Part shown: one piece after another, positions 28,807 through 37,399 of the stretch | Layout of the letters: each line of letters starts with the position of its first letter | How positions within the stretch are numbered: the first letter of the stretch is position 1 | Translations under genes and position numbers: made by a program | Virus record (IMG/VR): IMGVR_UViG_3300027741_000002 | Span: 1-64,000 of that record | DNA: 64,000 nucleotides | Strand: one strand, 5' to 3' | Origin: a virus | The notes under the pieces: generated by a model | Databases searched by the model: none | What the model saw: the letters and a program-made list of their open reading frames with translations, nothing else | Told to the model about the DNA's origin: nothing

Positions 28807-30605
28807 AGTTTTCCTGCCTTATCGTCTTTGAGTAGTGAGAGAAGCTTATCCTTGTCCTTTACGATTTGTTCAAAGTTATCAGCCTTAGTTGACAGGACCT
28901 GAATAACTCTTTCCTCGATGGAGCCATCTGTGACGTAGTCTGTGACGATAATCGAGTCATGAATTTCAGATCCAATACGGTGCACACGGTCAAGTGCCTG
29001 CTTGTGATCTACAAGTGACCACGGACGCTGTAACATTACTAAACGACGAGCTGCAGTAAGTGTAATTCCAACACCGCCAGCCTGTGCTGTAAAAAGTATC
29101 CACTTGATCTTGCCGGATTGGAAATCGTCAACTGCTTGTTGACGCTCATCTTCATCCTGGGCGCCAGTGATGAGACCATGTGGAATCTTAGCCTTAGTCA
29201 TTTCTGCACTAAGTAAATCTATAAGTTGTCGTGATACAGCGCAAACCGCAACTGAGTCATCGCCAAAGTCACCGTTTGAGATATCGTCCATAAGAGAATC
29301 AACCTTGCACGAAGGCTCGGCAAGAATTGCACGCATCTCTCCAGTTTCCTCGTTTACATCCATTTCTGCGTAAGAACTTGCAAACTGAAGCAGACGGATT
29401 GTCTGTGTTAGTGCTGAAGGCGCGGTAATTGCCTCGCCGTTTTCAAGCTCTGCAATCATAGTGTCACGCATCTGGTCATAAGCTTTCTTTTGCTTAGTAG
29501 ACATTTCAATATCGCGACGTTCAAACATCATTTCAGGAAGCCAAGGCAATACCTTTGCCTTAAGCATACGACGCATGCGAGGATTTACAGTTGCGTAGAA
29601 TTCTTCCTCCATGTGAGGCTTTACGCCTAACACCATCATGCCGCCGAAGGCATTCAACATAACGTTAACCATACGGTCAACCCAACGTGTCTTGCTTGGC
29701 CACTCTTCAGGTGATAACCAGTGAAGGATTGACCATAAGTCTAATACGTTGTTGGCAATAGGCGTGCCTGTTAGTGCAAAACGAATATCTGCATCTCCTG
29801 TTGCAGCCCATAGGGCACGAGATTGCTTTGATTTTGGCTCCTTAGAGCGGTGGATCTCATCTGCGACGACAGACTTGAAATCAATCATGTTAAGCTCGCG
29901 CTTGTGAACCTCACAGCGATTTACAGTAACCTTTTCATCATGCCCGCCGCACTCCTGACACCGCGCAAGGGCAATAGACCCGTAGGACGCAAGACGAGAA
30001 TGTGAGCGCAAGGACTCCCAGTTAATAACGTACACATCAGCTTCGTTTTCAAAGATCTTGCGACGTGCGGTAGCTGAACCTTTAATAACTTCTACATCAA
30101 CTCCAGGCCACCACATGTCGAACTCACGCTTCCAGTTCTTTTTCAATGTGTTAGGGCATACGATAAGCGCAGGGAATACTTCTTCCCCGTCATCTTGAAG
30201 CTTCTTTAGTGCTCTAATTGCCTGCGCTGTTTTACCTAGACCAGGCTCATCGGCAAGTAATGCTCTACGGGCTACTGATAGGAATTTAACGCCTGCGCGC
30301 TGGTGGGGAAACAGGTCCTCGTTGCCCTCTTCCAGGGTTTCTAGGTCACGCAAAGTGTTCGCTGGGGTAATACGTGTGGTAACTTCGTTGGTTGCCCACG
30401 CGGTCAATCTAGGGCCAATTTGAAGGTCAGTTTTGAAGGTACTGCGTAACGCTAAACATGTTGCCCAACTTGTAGGCACGTTCCAAACCTGAGTTTTTGC
30501 ATCCCACTTTGCTCCTGGAATACTCTTGCAAAGTTCCTTAAGACGCCACTCAGTATTGATAACTACGTGCTTGCCTGATTCATCAAGCTCTACGTCAACT
30601 GGCAC
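28803..30605 (-). CDS. SNF2-family DNA helicase/translocase
   Basis: A 600-residue helicase with GTG start at 30605 (AAAGGA upstream). It has an N-terminal HARP-like segment (VINTEWRLKELCKSIPGAKW, WNVPTSW). Helicase motifs follow: LLADEPGLGKTAQAI (I), VYVINWESL (Ia region), VVADEIHRSK (II, DEIH), LTGTPIANN (III), and in the second lobe LITGAQDEDERQQAVDDF, LFTAQAGGVGITLTAA (V) and QALDRVHRIGS (VI). SMARCAL1/HARP-type enzymes remodel forks and anneal strands, so a replication-fork role is likely. It is followed by the Cas4-like nuclease. Confidence 0.9.
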   Translation of the reverse strand: MPVDVELDESGKHVVINTEWRLKELCKSIPGAKWDAKTQVWNVPTSWATCLALRSTFKTDLQIGPRLTAWATNEVTTRITPANTLRDLETLEEGNEDLFPHQRAGVKFLSVARRALLADEPGLGKTAQAIRALKKLQDDGEEVFPALIVCPNTLKKNWKREFDMWWPGVDVEVIKGSATARRKIFENEADVYVINWESLRSHSRLASYGSIALARCQECGGHDEKVTVNRCEVHKRELNMIDFKSVVADEIHRSKEPKSKQSRALWAATGDADIRFALTGTPIANNVLDLWSILHWLSPEEWPSKTRWVDRMVNVMLNAFGGMMVLGVKPHMEEEFYATVNPRMRRMLKAKVLPWLPEMMFERRDIEMSTKQKKAYDQMRDTMIAELENGEAITAPSALTQTIRLLQFASSYAEMDVNEETGEMRAILAEPSCKVDSLMDDISNGDFGDDSVAVCAVSRQLIDLLSAEMTKAKIPHGLITGAQDEDERQQAVDDFQSGKIKWILFTAQAGGVGITLTAARRLVMLQRPWSLVDHKQALDRVHRIGSEIHDSIIVTDYVTDGSIEERVIQVLSTKADNFEQIVKDKDKLLSLLKDDKAGKL

Positions 30606-30692
30606 TGTTTGTCGTTCCTTTCGTCATTATTTCGCTATACTAACAGGATTTAACAGAAAATGTTTATCATTTCTGCTTAGTATCTACTTTAT

Positions 30693-31145
30693 TTATTGTA
30701 GGAGCCTTCTAGGGATCCATCCGAGCTTTACACACTGAAGAAGGGCATGTCGTATCGCATCGAGTGCGTGTCCGTCACCGCCAACAAACCAGTATTCTAG
30801 CTTCTTAAGTTTAGGATTATCAAACATCGCCTTGGCGTCGGAAGGTGACTGGAAGATAACATCATCTGCCTTTCTTCCTGCGTCCATAAGACATTGCTTA
30901 AGAATGCCAATTTGCTCAAGGCTGTAGGGAGCCTGTGTCTTTTTAGCAGTCTGGGCGTTAATGATAAAGCGCTCACAGACAACGGTCACATCAGGATATT
31001 CAACAAGTGTGTCGCGAATAGGCTTAGCATATTCTTCTTGTTGATATTCCCCAGCCCAGAGTAAGACAGGTTCTTCACCGCGCTCAAACGAGAATAAAGT
31101 CATGCCTGTTGCCTTGCCTGGGTCTACAGAAAGAATATATTTCAT
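30693..31145 (-). CDS. RuvC-like Holliday-junction resolvase
   Basis: A 150-residue RNase H-fold protein. ILSVDPGKATGMTLF has the first catalytic Asp, VVCERFII the Glu, and GGDGHALDAIRHALLQCV the C-terminal H-x-x-D pair, in the order of phage RuvC-like resolvases. It would cut branched intermediates before packaging. Overlaps the DUF1232 gene by four bases; an 87-base AT-rich gap separates it from the helicase and contains a possible -10 (TAGTAT). Confidence 0.82.
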   Translation of the reverse strand: MKYILSVDPGKATGMTLFSFERGEEPVLLWAGEYQQEEYAKPIRDTLVEYPDVTVVCERFIINAQTAKKTQAPYSLEQIGILKQCLMDAGRKADDVIFQSPSDAKAMFDNPKLKKLEYWFVGGDGHALDAIRHALLQCVKLGWIPRRLLQ

Positions 31146-31357
31146 TTTGCTACTTTCTTTATGTCAAGATCAATGTACTTTGAGGCCCAGCGAAGAACTG
31201 CCGCACTGATTAGTATGTCATCAAGTTGACCCAAGACAGGAATAAAGTCTGGAATTAGATCAATAGGATTAAGTAAGTACAAGACAAGAAGCACAAGAAC
31301 AACTTTGACTCTTAGCGGCGCCTGCGCATCTCTTACTTGGCTCCATATACGTTTCAC
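31142..31357 (-). CDS. DUF1232 small membrane protein
   Basis: A 71-residue protein with the DUF1232 core VVLVLLVLYLLNPIDLIPDF followed by IPVLGQLDDILISAAVL. One or two membrane helices are predicted. GTG start overlapping the polymerase stop (TAGTG). Function unknown; such genes appear sporadically in phages. Confidence 0.85.
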   Translation of the reverse strand: MKRIWSQVRDAQAPLRVKVVLVLLVLYLLNPIDLIPDFIPVLGQLDDILISAAVLRWASKYIDLDIKKVAK

Positions 31358-33180
31358 TAGTACTTCTCTCCCCAGTTCTCCATAGGACCATCAATGCCTG
31401 CTGTAAGTGGAACTGCCCACCCTTCGGTAGTAGTCATACATTCCTTAACAATGCGTTTGATTTCATCAACGTCCTTACGTGGCGCGTTGAGAACAATTTC
31501 ATCGTGTACAGGAACGATAAGAAGTTCGGTTAAGTCTGCCTGATCTAGTTTTACAAGATTTGCCTTAAAGATCTCAGCCGCGCCTCCCTGAGCTAGATAG
31601 TTAAGCAGCGTGTAAACTCGATCTTCATCGCAAGGAAGCCTGCGACCTGTCCAGGTATAAACATACCCTTGGCCTTCTGCTTTAAGACGACGCATTCCAA
31701 CGTCTTCAATTTTCTGCTGGAATCCAGTCATGCCAGGGAAACGCGCATCAAATTGGTTAACTACAGTCTTCATAATGCTCTCGGGAACTCCTGCGGTAAG
31801 CGCTTGTTTTGCGACGCCTGCGCCGTAGAGACGACCGTAAATCATTCCTTTTATAAGACCTCGTCGCTTGTCTGAACGCTGGAAGTTTGGATCGCTGTAT
31901 ACTTCTTTTCCAATTTCAGTAAACGGATCTGAGCCAGTAAGGTCTGCCTGATGAAACATACCGATAAGGTTTGGATCTCCTGTAAGAGAAGCCACCATTC
32001 GAAACTCTACCTGATCTAAATCTGAGGTAACAATGACGTGGTCATCATCCTTAGGAATAAACGCACGGCGGACAACGTCGTCGCCCTTAGGCAATGTCTG
32101 TAGCGCTGGGTTTTGGATAGACATGCGAGACGTGCGAGCGCCAAGCGTTTTTACAGATGGGTGCACAAATCCATTAACGTTATCATTAAGGAAGTTAGCA
32201 AAGTATGTGTTAGCAAGTTTATCTGCCTTACGTTGCTTTAACACAATCTCGGCTAAAGCCTTTACCTCGTCATTGCCTTCAATGGTAAGCAGCTTAAGTT
32301 GATCTTTTGAAGCTGATTTTTGTCCTGAAGGCGTAAATTCGTTAATCTCTGCGCCAAGTGATTCTAGCAAGCGCACTAGTTGAAGGTTACTGCCGATAGA
32401 GACGCCGTTGTATTTTTCTTTAGCCCAAGTCTTAACTGAGCCTGCGTACTCTGTTAGCTCATCAAACTTCTTTTTAGAGTAATCAAGGTCGATACGTGCG
32501 CCGTTAATTTCCATACGGGTAACAATGCGACGTGTTGCCATTTCTAGCTCGTATGCCTGGTTGTACACACCGCCAGGGCCACATTTTTCATAAAACTTTT
32601 CCCATAAGCGCATAGTCAAGATGCAGTCTAAGGCGCCGTATGCCCAGTAAGGCTGAAAGTTAGTAGGAACAGTTCCCCACGTCCAGCCGTTAGTTGCTAG
32701 CTCTGTATCTAATGTATCCTGCAATGCAACCGCACGCCCATCGACATATAAAGCTGCAAGACGTTTTAATGCGCCAACACCAAGTGGATCAATGATGTGT
32801 GCCATAATCATAGTGTCGTGCGCACGGTGCCAAGGCAATTTCCAACGTGATTGAATGTCAAACCATCGTGCCTCGAACGCAATGTTATGACAAACGATTT
32901 GTCCATCAAACTTATCCATAGCTTGATAGAACGCGCCAGCCCACTCGTCCCACGCCATTGCCCATGCCTGTTGCCCATCGCCAACCTGCACTAAACGTAA
33001 GCGTCCATGCCAAGGAGATAAAGCGTCCTTACGATCTTGTCCTGGATACTCTCCAGTTTCAGTATCAATCGCAATCGCATCGTGAGGACGTCGCTCACCA
33101 AGCCAGGTTAGAAACTCGCCTGCCTTTTCAACGCTATCTACGAGGTGAAGTTGTACGTCACCTAATCCTTCAACTGTCAT
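31357..33180 (-). CDS. polA-like: DNA polymerase I family (A-type) with 3'-5' exonuclease
   Basis: A 607-residue polymerase. AIAIDTETGEYPG (about 36-48) is the DEDD exonuclease motif I, HNIAFEARWFD motif II, and WAYGALDCILTMRL motif III. The polymerase domain has SRMSIQNPALQTLP, VTSDLDQVEFRMVASL (motif A), RRGLIKGMIYGRLYG (motif B, O-helix Lys and Tyr-Gly) and VPVHDEIVLNAP (motif C). No 5'-3' exonuclease domain is present, as in most phage A-type polymerases. It is the replicative polymerase of this phage. In the O helix the position aligned with E. coli Phe762 appears to be Met or Ile rather than Phe, which would affect dideoxy discrimination; exact alignment is needed. Confidence 0.93.
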   Translation of the reverse strand: MTVEGLGDVQLHLVDSVEKAGEFLTWLGERRPHDAIAIDTETGEYPGQDRKDALSPWHGRLRLVQVGDGQQAWAMAWDEWAGAFYQAMDKFDGQIVCHNIAFEARWFDIQSRWKLPWHRAHDTMIMAHIIDPLGVGALKRLAALYVDGRAVALQDTLDTELATNGWTWGTVPTNFQPYWAYGALDCILTMRLWEKFYEKCGPGGVYNQAYELEMATRRIVTRMEINGARIDLDYSKKKFDELTEYAGSVKTWAKEKYNGVSIGSNLQLVRLLESLGAEINEFTPSGQKSASKDQLKLLTIEGNDEVKALAEIVLKQRKADKLANTYFANFLNDNVNGFVHPSVKTLGARTSRMSIQNPALQTLPKGDDVVRRAFIPKDDDHVIVTSDLDQVEFRMVASLTGDPNLIGMFHQADLTGSDPFTEIGKEVYSDPNFQRSDKRRGLIKGMIYGRLYGAGVAKQALTAGVPESIMKTVVNQFDARFPGMTGFQQKIEDVGMRRLKAEGQGYVYTWTGRRLPCDEDRVYTLLNYLAQGGAAEIFKANLVKLDQADLTELLIVPVHDEIVLNAPRKDVDEIKRIVKECMTTTEGWAVPLTAGIDGPMENWGEKY

Positions 33181-33649
33181 TTACGTCCTCTGTTATTACT
33201 ACCTCGATGTTGCATTTCTTAAAATAATCTACAGTTGCATCCGGCAAACGATGAGCCGACCGCTCTCCAATACGCATAACGACACGAGTAATTCCAGAGT
33301 TAGAGATTAACTTAGCGCACTGATAGCATGCTGCATCTGTTATGTATATGGTACCACCTTCTACGCGAGAACGGTCAACGTATAACAACGCGTTAGACTC
33401 CGCGTGAATCGACGGGCACGAATCATATGTGTTATCGAGTGCAGTTACGCCTTGCGCGCGGGGGCACCAGTCTATACAGTCTCCTTCAACGGGAAACAAA
33501 GCTGCAGGGCCATTGTACCCAGTCGAGCTTATACGTTGGTCCTTAGACACAACAACAGCTCCAATGTGAGCACGACTGCAGCGAGATCTTTGCGCGATTG
33601 CATCTGCAACCTGCATCCAGACCTCGTCCCAAGAAGGGCGATTACTCAT
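33170..33649 (-). CDS. dCMP deaminase-family enzyme
   Basis: A 159-residue cytidine-deaminase fold protein. RCSRAHIGAVVVSKDQRI and STGYNGPAA are the substrate loops; IHAESNALL gives the zinc His and catalytic Glu; TDAACYQCAKLI gives the two zinc cysteines. dCMP deaminase makes dUMP for thymidylate synthesis and lowers dCMP pools. Beside the hydroxymethylase-like gene it would set the split of dCMP between two fates. Overlaps the polymerase by 11 bases and the next gene by 8. Confidence 0.9.
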   Translation of the reverse strand: MSNRPSWDEVWMQVADAIAQRSRCSRAHIGAVVVSKDQRISSTGYNGPAALFPVEGDCIDWCPRAQGVTALDNTYDSCPSIHAESNALLYVDRSRVEGGTIYITDAACYQCAKLISNSGITRVVMRIGERSAHRLPDATVDYFKKCNIEVVITEDVNDS

Positions 33650-33809
33650 CTATTTCCTTAAAAAGCGATGTTGTAAGAATTTTTGACACTAAGTGTAGTG
33701 CCTCCTTCTTGCTAAAACCCGCGGACTTAAGCTCAATGTACATCTCGTGCAATTGAACTGTTGCCTCTCGAAGCGGACTTTGATCAAACCCCTCTAGTTC
33801 CTTACTCAC
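33642..33809 (-). CDS. Small hypothetical protein (55 aa)
   Basis: GTG at 33809 is chosen because AAAGGAG lies six bases upstream; a GTG at 33845 would lie within the glycosyltransferase gene without a ribosome site. The protein is helical (REATVQLHEMYIELKSAGFS, KKEALHLVSKILTTSLFKEI), resembling a short helix-turn-helix or ParD-like unit, without a recognisable family. Confidence 0.55.
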   Translation of the reverse strand: MSKELEGFDQSPLREATVQLHEMYIELKSAGFSKKEALHLVSKILTTSLFKEIDE

Positions 33810-34845
33810 TGCGTTCTCCTTTCTGGTTTGCCCATAGCCGATCACATTTGTTTATATATTTATTTGTAATTGAGACTGCAAACTCTATTGCCTCAGATGA
33901 TATTCTGTACATCACATTATGGTGTTCTGGAGCAAGTATTTTCCCCCAGTAAGGAACCAGCTTATCAACTAGAGGCTTAAAGCTGTCAGAGAACGAGTTG
34001 TCACGAACAAGAAGAGGGTTGTCATCTCCAGGCTTCATCTGAAGTCTATCCCACATCTGTGCGATATCTTCTTCTGGTGTTATTGTTTTTGCGAATACTC
34101 TATTTGCAAAGTTGTTGTTAATTCTTTCGTGTACTTCCTTACGCGCCTTAAACCTCTTAAGACTTGTGTAAGGTAGATGACATATTAACCAATCTTCCTT
34201 ATTAGACGCGGCAACAGTTGTATCCCATAACTCCCAGAACTTGCCGTCGCCATATTTAAGTTGATGCTGTCCTGCATCAACAAAGTCACCGGAGTTGTTT
34301 TTTACCAGGATCTTTGAGGGAACCCTAAACTCGTGAAGAAGTTTCTCGTTTCTCTTAACCTGCTCGTGGAACTCGTCACGATCTCCTACGTGATTTACAG
34401 ACGTCACATAGTGATCTACAAGCTGGTAATCATCTAGTCTAGTGTCAATAAATCCTGCAGGTACTATGTAGTTTTCTAGCTGCATAGCTATGGCATTCCA
34501 TTTTTCACCTAGATTAGATAAAAGATCCTCTATATCTTTGTCGGTAGGGCTAACTAAAAACTCGTCCGCGTCGAAGATAAAGTTCCAGTCAGGATTTTCT
34601 TGATTACTGATATGTAGAAGAATATTAGTTAAGGCTTCCTGGTCAAATAGGTTATCCTCATATCTAAATACCTCTATCTGATCCGGCCAAACCTTTTGCA
34701 GCTCGGCAAGACCATTTTTTGTGTCGTCGGTGCTGGAGTGGTCAATAACAAAAACTTTATCAACATGGTAAAAAAGCGCATGTGAGATAGAGAGACCCAA
34801 CAAAGGCCACTCGTTTCTTGCTACGACTACTCCATGAATTTTCAT
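33802..34845 (-). CDS. Glycosyltransferase family 2 (Glyco_tranf_2_4 type)
   Basis: A 347-residue protein. IHGVVVARNEWPLLGLSISH, VFVIDHSSTDDTKNGL and WNFIFDADEFLVSP (DxD, about residues 92-94) are typical of GT2/GT92-like enzymes. The C-terminal portion (LICHLPYTSLKRFKARKEVH) is as in that family. It is embedded between the hydroxymethylase-like and deaminase genes and overlaps the hydroxymethylase gene (ATGA), so a role in DNA-base glycosylation deserves thought; glycosylating a virion or host glycan is equally possible. Confidence 0.82.
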   Translation of the reverse strand: MKIHGVVVARNEWPLLGLSISHALFYHVDKVFVIDHSSTDDTKNGLAELQKVWPDQIEVFRYEDNLFDQEALTNILLHISNQENPDWNFIFDADEFLVSPTDKDIEDLLSNLGEKWNAIAMQLENYIVPAGFIDTRLDDYQLVDHYVTSVNHVGDRDEFHEQVKRNEKLLHEFRVPSKILVKNNSGDFVDAGQHQLKYGDGKFWELWDTTVAASNKEDWLICHLPYTSLKRFKARKEVHERINNNFANRVFAKTITPEEDIAQMWDRLQMKPGDDNPLLVRDNSFSDSFKPLVDKLVPYWGKILAPEHHNVMYRISSEAIEFAVSITNKYINKCDRLWANQKGERSE

Positions 34846-35693
34846 TTTTTATTGACTGCCTTAATCATGGCGTTTGCATACCACTGCTCGAAATGGTGAA
34901 GGCCGTACAGAAGAGCTTTTTCCTCGTGATGAATTGCTGCAGTTAGTGCGTCCATGGCAAAGTTTGAAACTTCTCCCCAAGAGTTGCCCACTATCGCAGG
35001 GATCTTTTCGTACGGAACGTACGTATGCTTTAGACTTTCTGCAGAGTCGTAGTGTTGCTCGTAGATATGAAGAGATCCGACGTGATGGTGATACGTTCCT
35101 GGCTCGATGCCCAGGATAGATGCTATAGCAAGTTGAACGCGGGTAAACTGGAAGAAGTCATACGCCGCTCCTAGCCATACGTCATTTGAACGCATGTACA
35201 CGCTCATGTTAAGTTTGTTGTTGCGAATTCTAAATTGATGCAGGATAGTGCACGGGTAATCTCGCTTATTTGCAAGAAGATCTAGCTCCGGATTCCAAAT
35301 CGTAACGACCGCCTGTCGTGTATCTGGGTCTGCCTTAAGTCTTTCAACTATAGGAGCATACTGTGACTGTGTGCGAATTCCATATGCTCCGTGAAATAGT
35401 CCGTTGTCCTCGGTATAGTTAGCAAACTGTGGGCCGATGGCAATAACAAGTTTAGGTGTGCTTGCACCTGCGATAAGCTGGCAAGCCTCAACCGCACCGA
35501 TACCTGGAACAGTTCCACGTCCTACACCTAAAGGTAAGGTGTTATACACGTCTTCAATGCGAATAATCGCATCCTCAATCTCGCGGGTCTTCATACCGCG
35601 AGGAGCTGCCTCCTTGCCATACTTAAGAACGTGCTGAACAAGGTCAACGTATCCGTTAACTCCGTCAGGTATATTGATTATCGCAGTATCCAT
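34842..35693 (-). CDS. dCMP hydroxymethylase-like protein (thymidylate synthase superfamily)
   Basis: A 283-residue thymidylate-synthase-fold enzyme. HGAYGIR, ADPDTRQAVV, YPCTILHQF (catalytic Cys148), YMRSNDVWLGAAYDFF and LHIYEQHY (His209, Tyr211) follow in order. In thymidylate synthases the LG-x-PFN motif has an Asn that selects dUMP; here the matching residue is Asp179 (LGAAYD). Cys148/Asp179 are also the numbers known for T4 gp42, the dCMP hydroxymethylase, where Asp179 reads cytosine. So hydroxymethylation of dCMP with methylene-tetrahydrofolate is the best call; an ordinary thymidylate synthase is less likely. It overlaps the kinase by 16 bases. Confidence 0.82.
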   Translation of the reverse strand: MDTAIINIPDGVNGYVDLVQHVLKYGKEAAPRGMKTREIEDAIIRIEDVYNTLPLGVGRGTVPGIGAVEACQLIAGASTPKLVIAIGPQFANYTEDNGLFHGAYGIRTQSQYAPIVERLKADPDTRQAVVTIWNPELDLLANKRDYPCTILHQFRIRNNKLNMSVYMRSNDVWLGAAYDFFQFTRVQLAIASILGIEPGTYHHHVGSLHIYEQHYDSAESLKHTYVPYEKIPAIVGNSWGEVSNFAMDALTAAIHHEEKALLYGLHHFEQWYANAMIKAVNKK

Positions 35694-36694
35694 TGATCAT
35701 CCCTATCTTTTTTGTTAGATAAACGTGTAATAGCTTCGCCGTACTCTTCTTTTCTTGAGTTAAAGAACCGTCGCACATATTGCGGGTGAGATGTAACGGT
35801 ATACATGTAGTCTGGAATGTTTGCGTTACGTAACCCGCGCTCTGCAAGACGCCCTAGTGCAAGTATAGGAGGTCTGCGTAGAGTAGCCCACAGATCATCA
35901 AAACGCTCTGCGGACATGTCATTGATGTTGACAATACCCATCGTCTTCCATGCGTCAGACTCTAGCGCGGTAAGTAGAAATTCGCCAGAGTTTCCATCAA
36001 CAGGCATAAATGGCAGGATAGTTTCCTCGCCGTATTTCTTAGTGATGTTTCTTGTATCTCCTACAAGTAACACGCGTGGAAATCTTTGTCCGATGTACTC
36101 TGGAAATTTTACCAGTGCCCTTGCGTCCTCCTGAAATACCTCGGCGCGACTGATTACATGCGAGGCAAGTTTTGGTATCTCTTCAATTGAATCAGGGGAG
36201 GGTGTTAGACGCGCGGCAAGTCCTGCAGAGTTTGCAGCAGCGGTATGATACAGCTCTAAGATTTGTTCGAGCTCATTTGCCTGTATGTAATCGTCACCGC
36301 GAGTGTTAAGACGACGAGTAATAACATCAAGAGGTTGATACAACCAAAATTGAGCTACACCGCGGGATTTAAGAAAGAGCTCTGTCCAACGCCACCCTGC
36401 AACACCAAGTAAACCGTATCCGTCGCCAGAACCAGTCTCAGGACGTTTAACAGCGGCATATGTTACCTCGCCCCAGTGCCAACGGTCTGCAACCGCAATA
36501 CGTTGAGACCAATCTACCTTTTCAATAGACGTAACGTAGTCGTATAAAACCCATCGACGCGACATCTCTTCTGGCTTAGACTTATGGTAGAACTCGATTT
36601 CCTGCTTAGGAAATTTGTCAGTAAGTTGTTTTTGTATCTCAGACACAAGGGTAGATTTACCTGAGGCGTCTGTACCTTCAACTACTATAAACAT
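35678..36694 (-). CDS. Thymidylate-kinase-like dNMP kinase fused to a UDG-like C-terminal domain
   Basis: A 338-residue protein. Residues 1-190 are a TMP-kinase-like domain: VEGTDASGKSTLV (Walker A), IAVADRWHWGEVTY (DR-x motif) and FWLYQPLDVITRRLNTRGDD (LID region). Residues about 205-325 form a second domain: PRVLLVGDTRN, GNSGEFLLTAL, MGIVNINDM, ILALGRLAERGL, TSHPQYVRRF. That order (GxxxG/N loop, ALG-A, HP-R) recalls the uracil-DNA glycosylase superfamily. The kinase could phosphorylate hydroxymethyl-dCMP. The glycosylase-like part is inferred from motif order and may be an inactive nucleotide-binding domain. Confidence 0.75.
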   Translation of the reverse strand: MFIVVEGTDASGKSTLVSEIQKQLTDKFPKQEIEFYHKSKPEEMSRRWVLYDYVTSIEKVDWSQRIAVADRWHWGEVTYAAVKRPETGSGDGYGLLGVAGWRWTELFLKSRGVAQFWLYQPLDVITRRLNTRGDDYIQANELEQILELYHTAAANSAGLAARLTPSPDSIEEIPKLASHVISRAEVFQEDARALVKFPEYIGQRFPRVLLVGDTRNITKKYGEETILPFMPVDGNSGEFLLTALESDAWKTMGIVNINDMSAERFDDLWATLRRPPILALGRLAERGLRNANIPDYMYTVTSHPQYVRRFFNSRKEEYGEAITRLSNKKDRDDQWILR

Positions 36695-36741
36695 TCACTA
36701 CGTCCTTTGTCTCTAAGAAAATTATAACACTAAATAGTTGT

Positions 36742-37212
36742 TTAAGGAATAAGCTCTATCCTATACACCGACTCAATTCCACGGTCAATATCAGACGCGT
36801 CCTCTAAAAGTCTCTGGGCAACATTGGTAAGGTATCGTGCGCCGCCTTGGTCGTATTTATATAACGCATCTAAGACAGGAGTTGGCTCCTCGGATACCTG
36901 TGCCCAATAGCGATGCTTCTCCGGAAAGATAATCGCAACACTACGTGTAGGACGACACTCCTCGCAGGGAAGAGAATCATCTACCAACGTAGAGATAGGC
37001 ATTTCCGTAAGAGCGTATCTTTTTACCAACGGGCATGCAGCTCCGTGGAAGATTAGGGATATGCCTATACGAGAAAGAATATACGAGCCGTTATCCGTTT
37101 TATATAGCTTAAACTCGATCCAGCGATACGTCCCTGGTCGCCAGGAAGATGATTCAGCAAGAAGCTTACCGCTAAACTGCAGCGTGCGTGACCCATCTTT
37201 TACTTCATGCAC
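36742..37212 (-). CDS. Hypothetical protein with putative zinc site
   Basis: A 156-residue protein. Beta-rich N-terminus (GTYRWIEFKLYKTDNGSYIL), a Cys-x-Cys-type stretch (HGAACPLVKRY; LPCEECRPTR) and a helical end (LTNVAQRLLEDASDI). No family recognised; actinophage genomes often have such proteins in the early region. Overlaps the next gene by 8 bases. Confidence 0.6.
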   Translation of the reverse strand: MHEVKDGSRTLQFSGKLLAESSSWRPGTYRWIEFKLYKTDNGSYILSRIGISLIFHGAACPLVKRYALTEMPISTLVDDSLPCEECRPTRSVAIIFPEKHRYWAQVSEEPTPVLDALYKYDQGGARYLTNVAQRLLEDASDIDRGIESVYRIELIP

Positions 37213-37390
37213 TAGTTATCTCTTCTCGTCGTTCGTCTTGTGTTTGATTAACTATATCATTAACGTTCATTATTTGCGTTAAATCTGCACGCAAAGATGC
37301 GATAGTTCCTTCGTACTGCGAGGTGATCTCGCCGATACGCTGTTGAAGTGCAATAATCATAAGTTCGTGTTTTGTCTTTGGCGTCTCCAT
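37205..37390 (-). CDS. Small coiled-coil hypothetical protein
   Basis: A 61-residue helical protein (ELMIIALQQRIGEITSQYEG; TIASLRADLTQIMNV). It resembles the repeated unit of the two following small proteins in size and helix periodicity, and may be a third diverged copy. No function assigned. Confidence 0.55.
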   Translation of the reverse strand: METPKTKHELMIIALQQRIGEITSQYEGTIASLRADLTQIMNVNDIVNQTQDERREEITSA

Positions 37391-37399
37391 GGAGGTATA

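Noticed and set aside
34842-35693. Plain thymidylate synthase call
   Set aside because: The dUMP-selecting Asn is Asp in the LG-x-x-Y-D motif, matching hydroxymethylases; kept as an alternative only.
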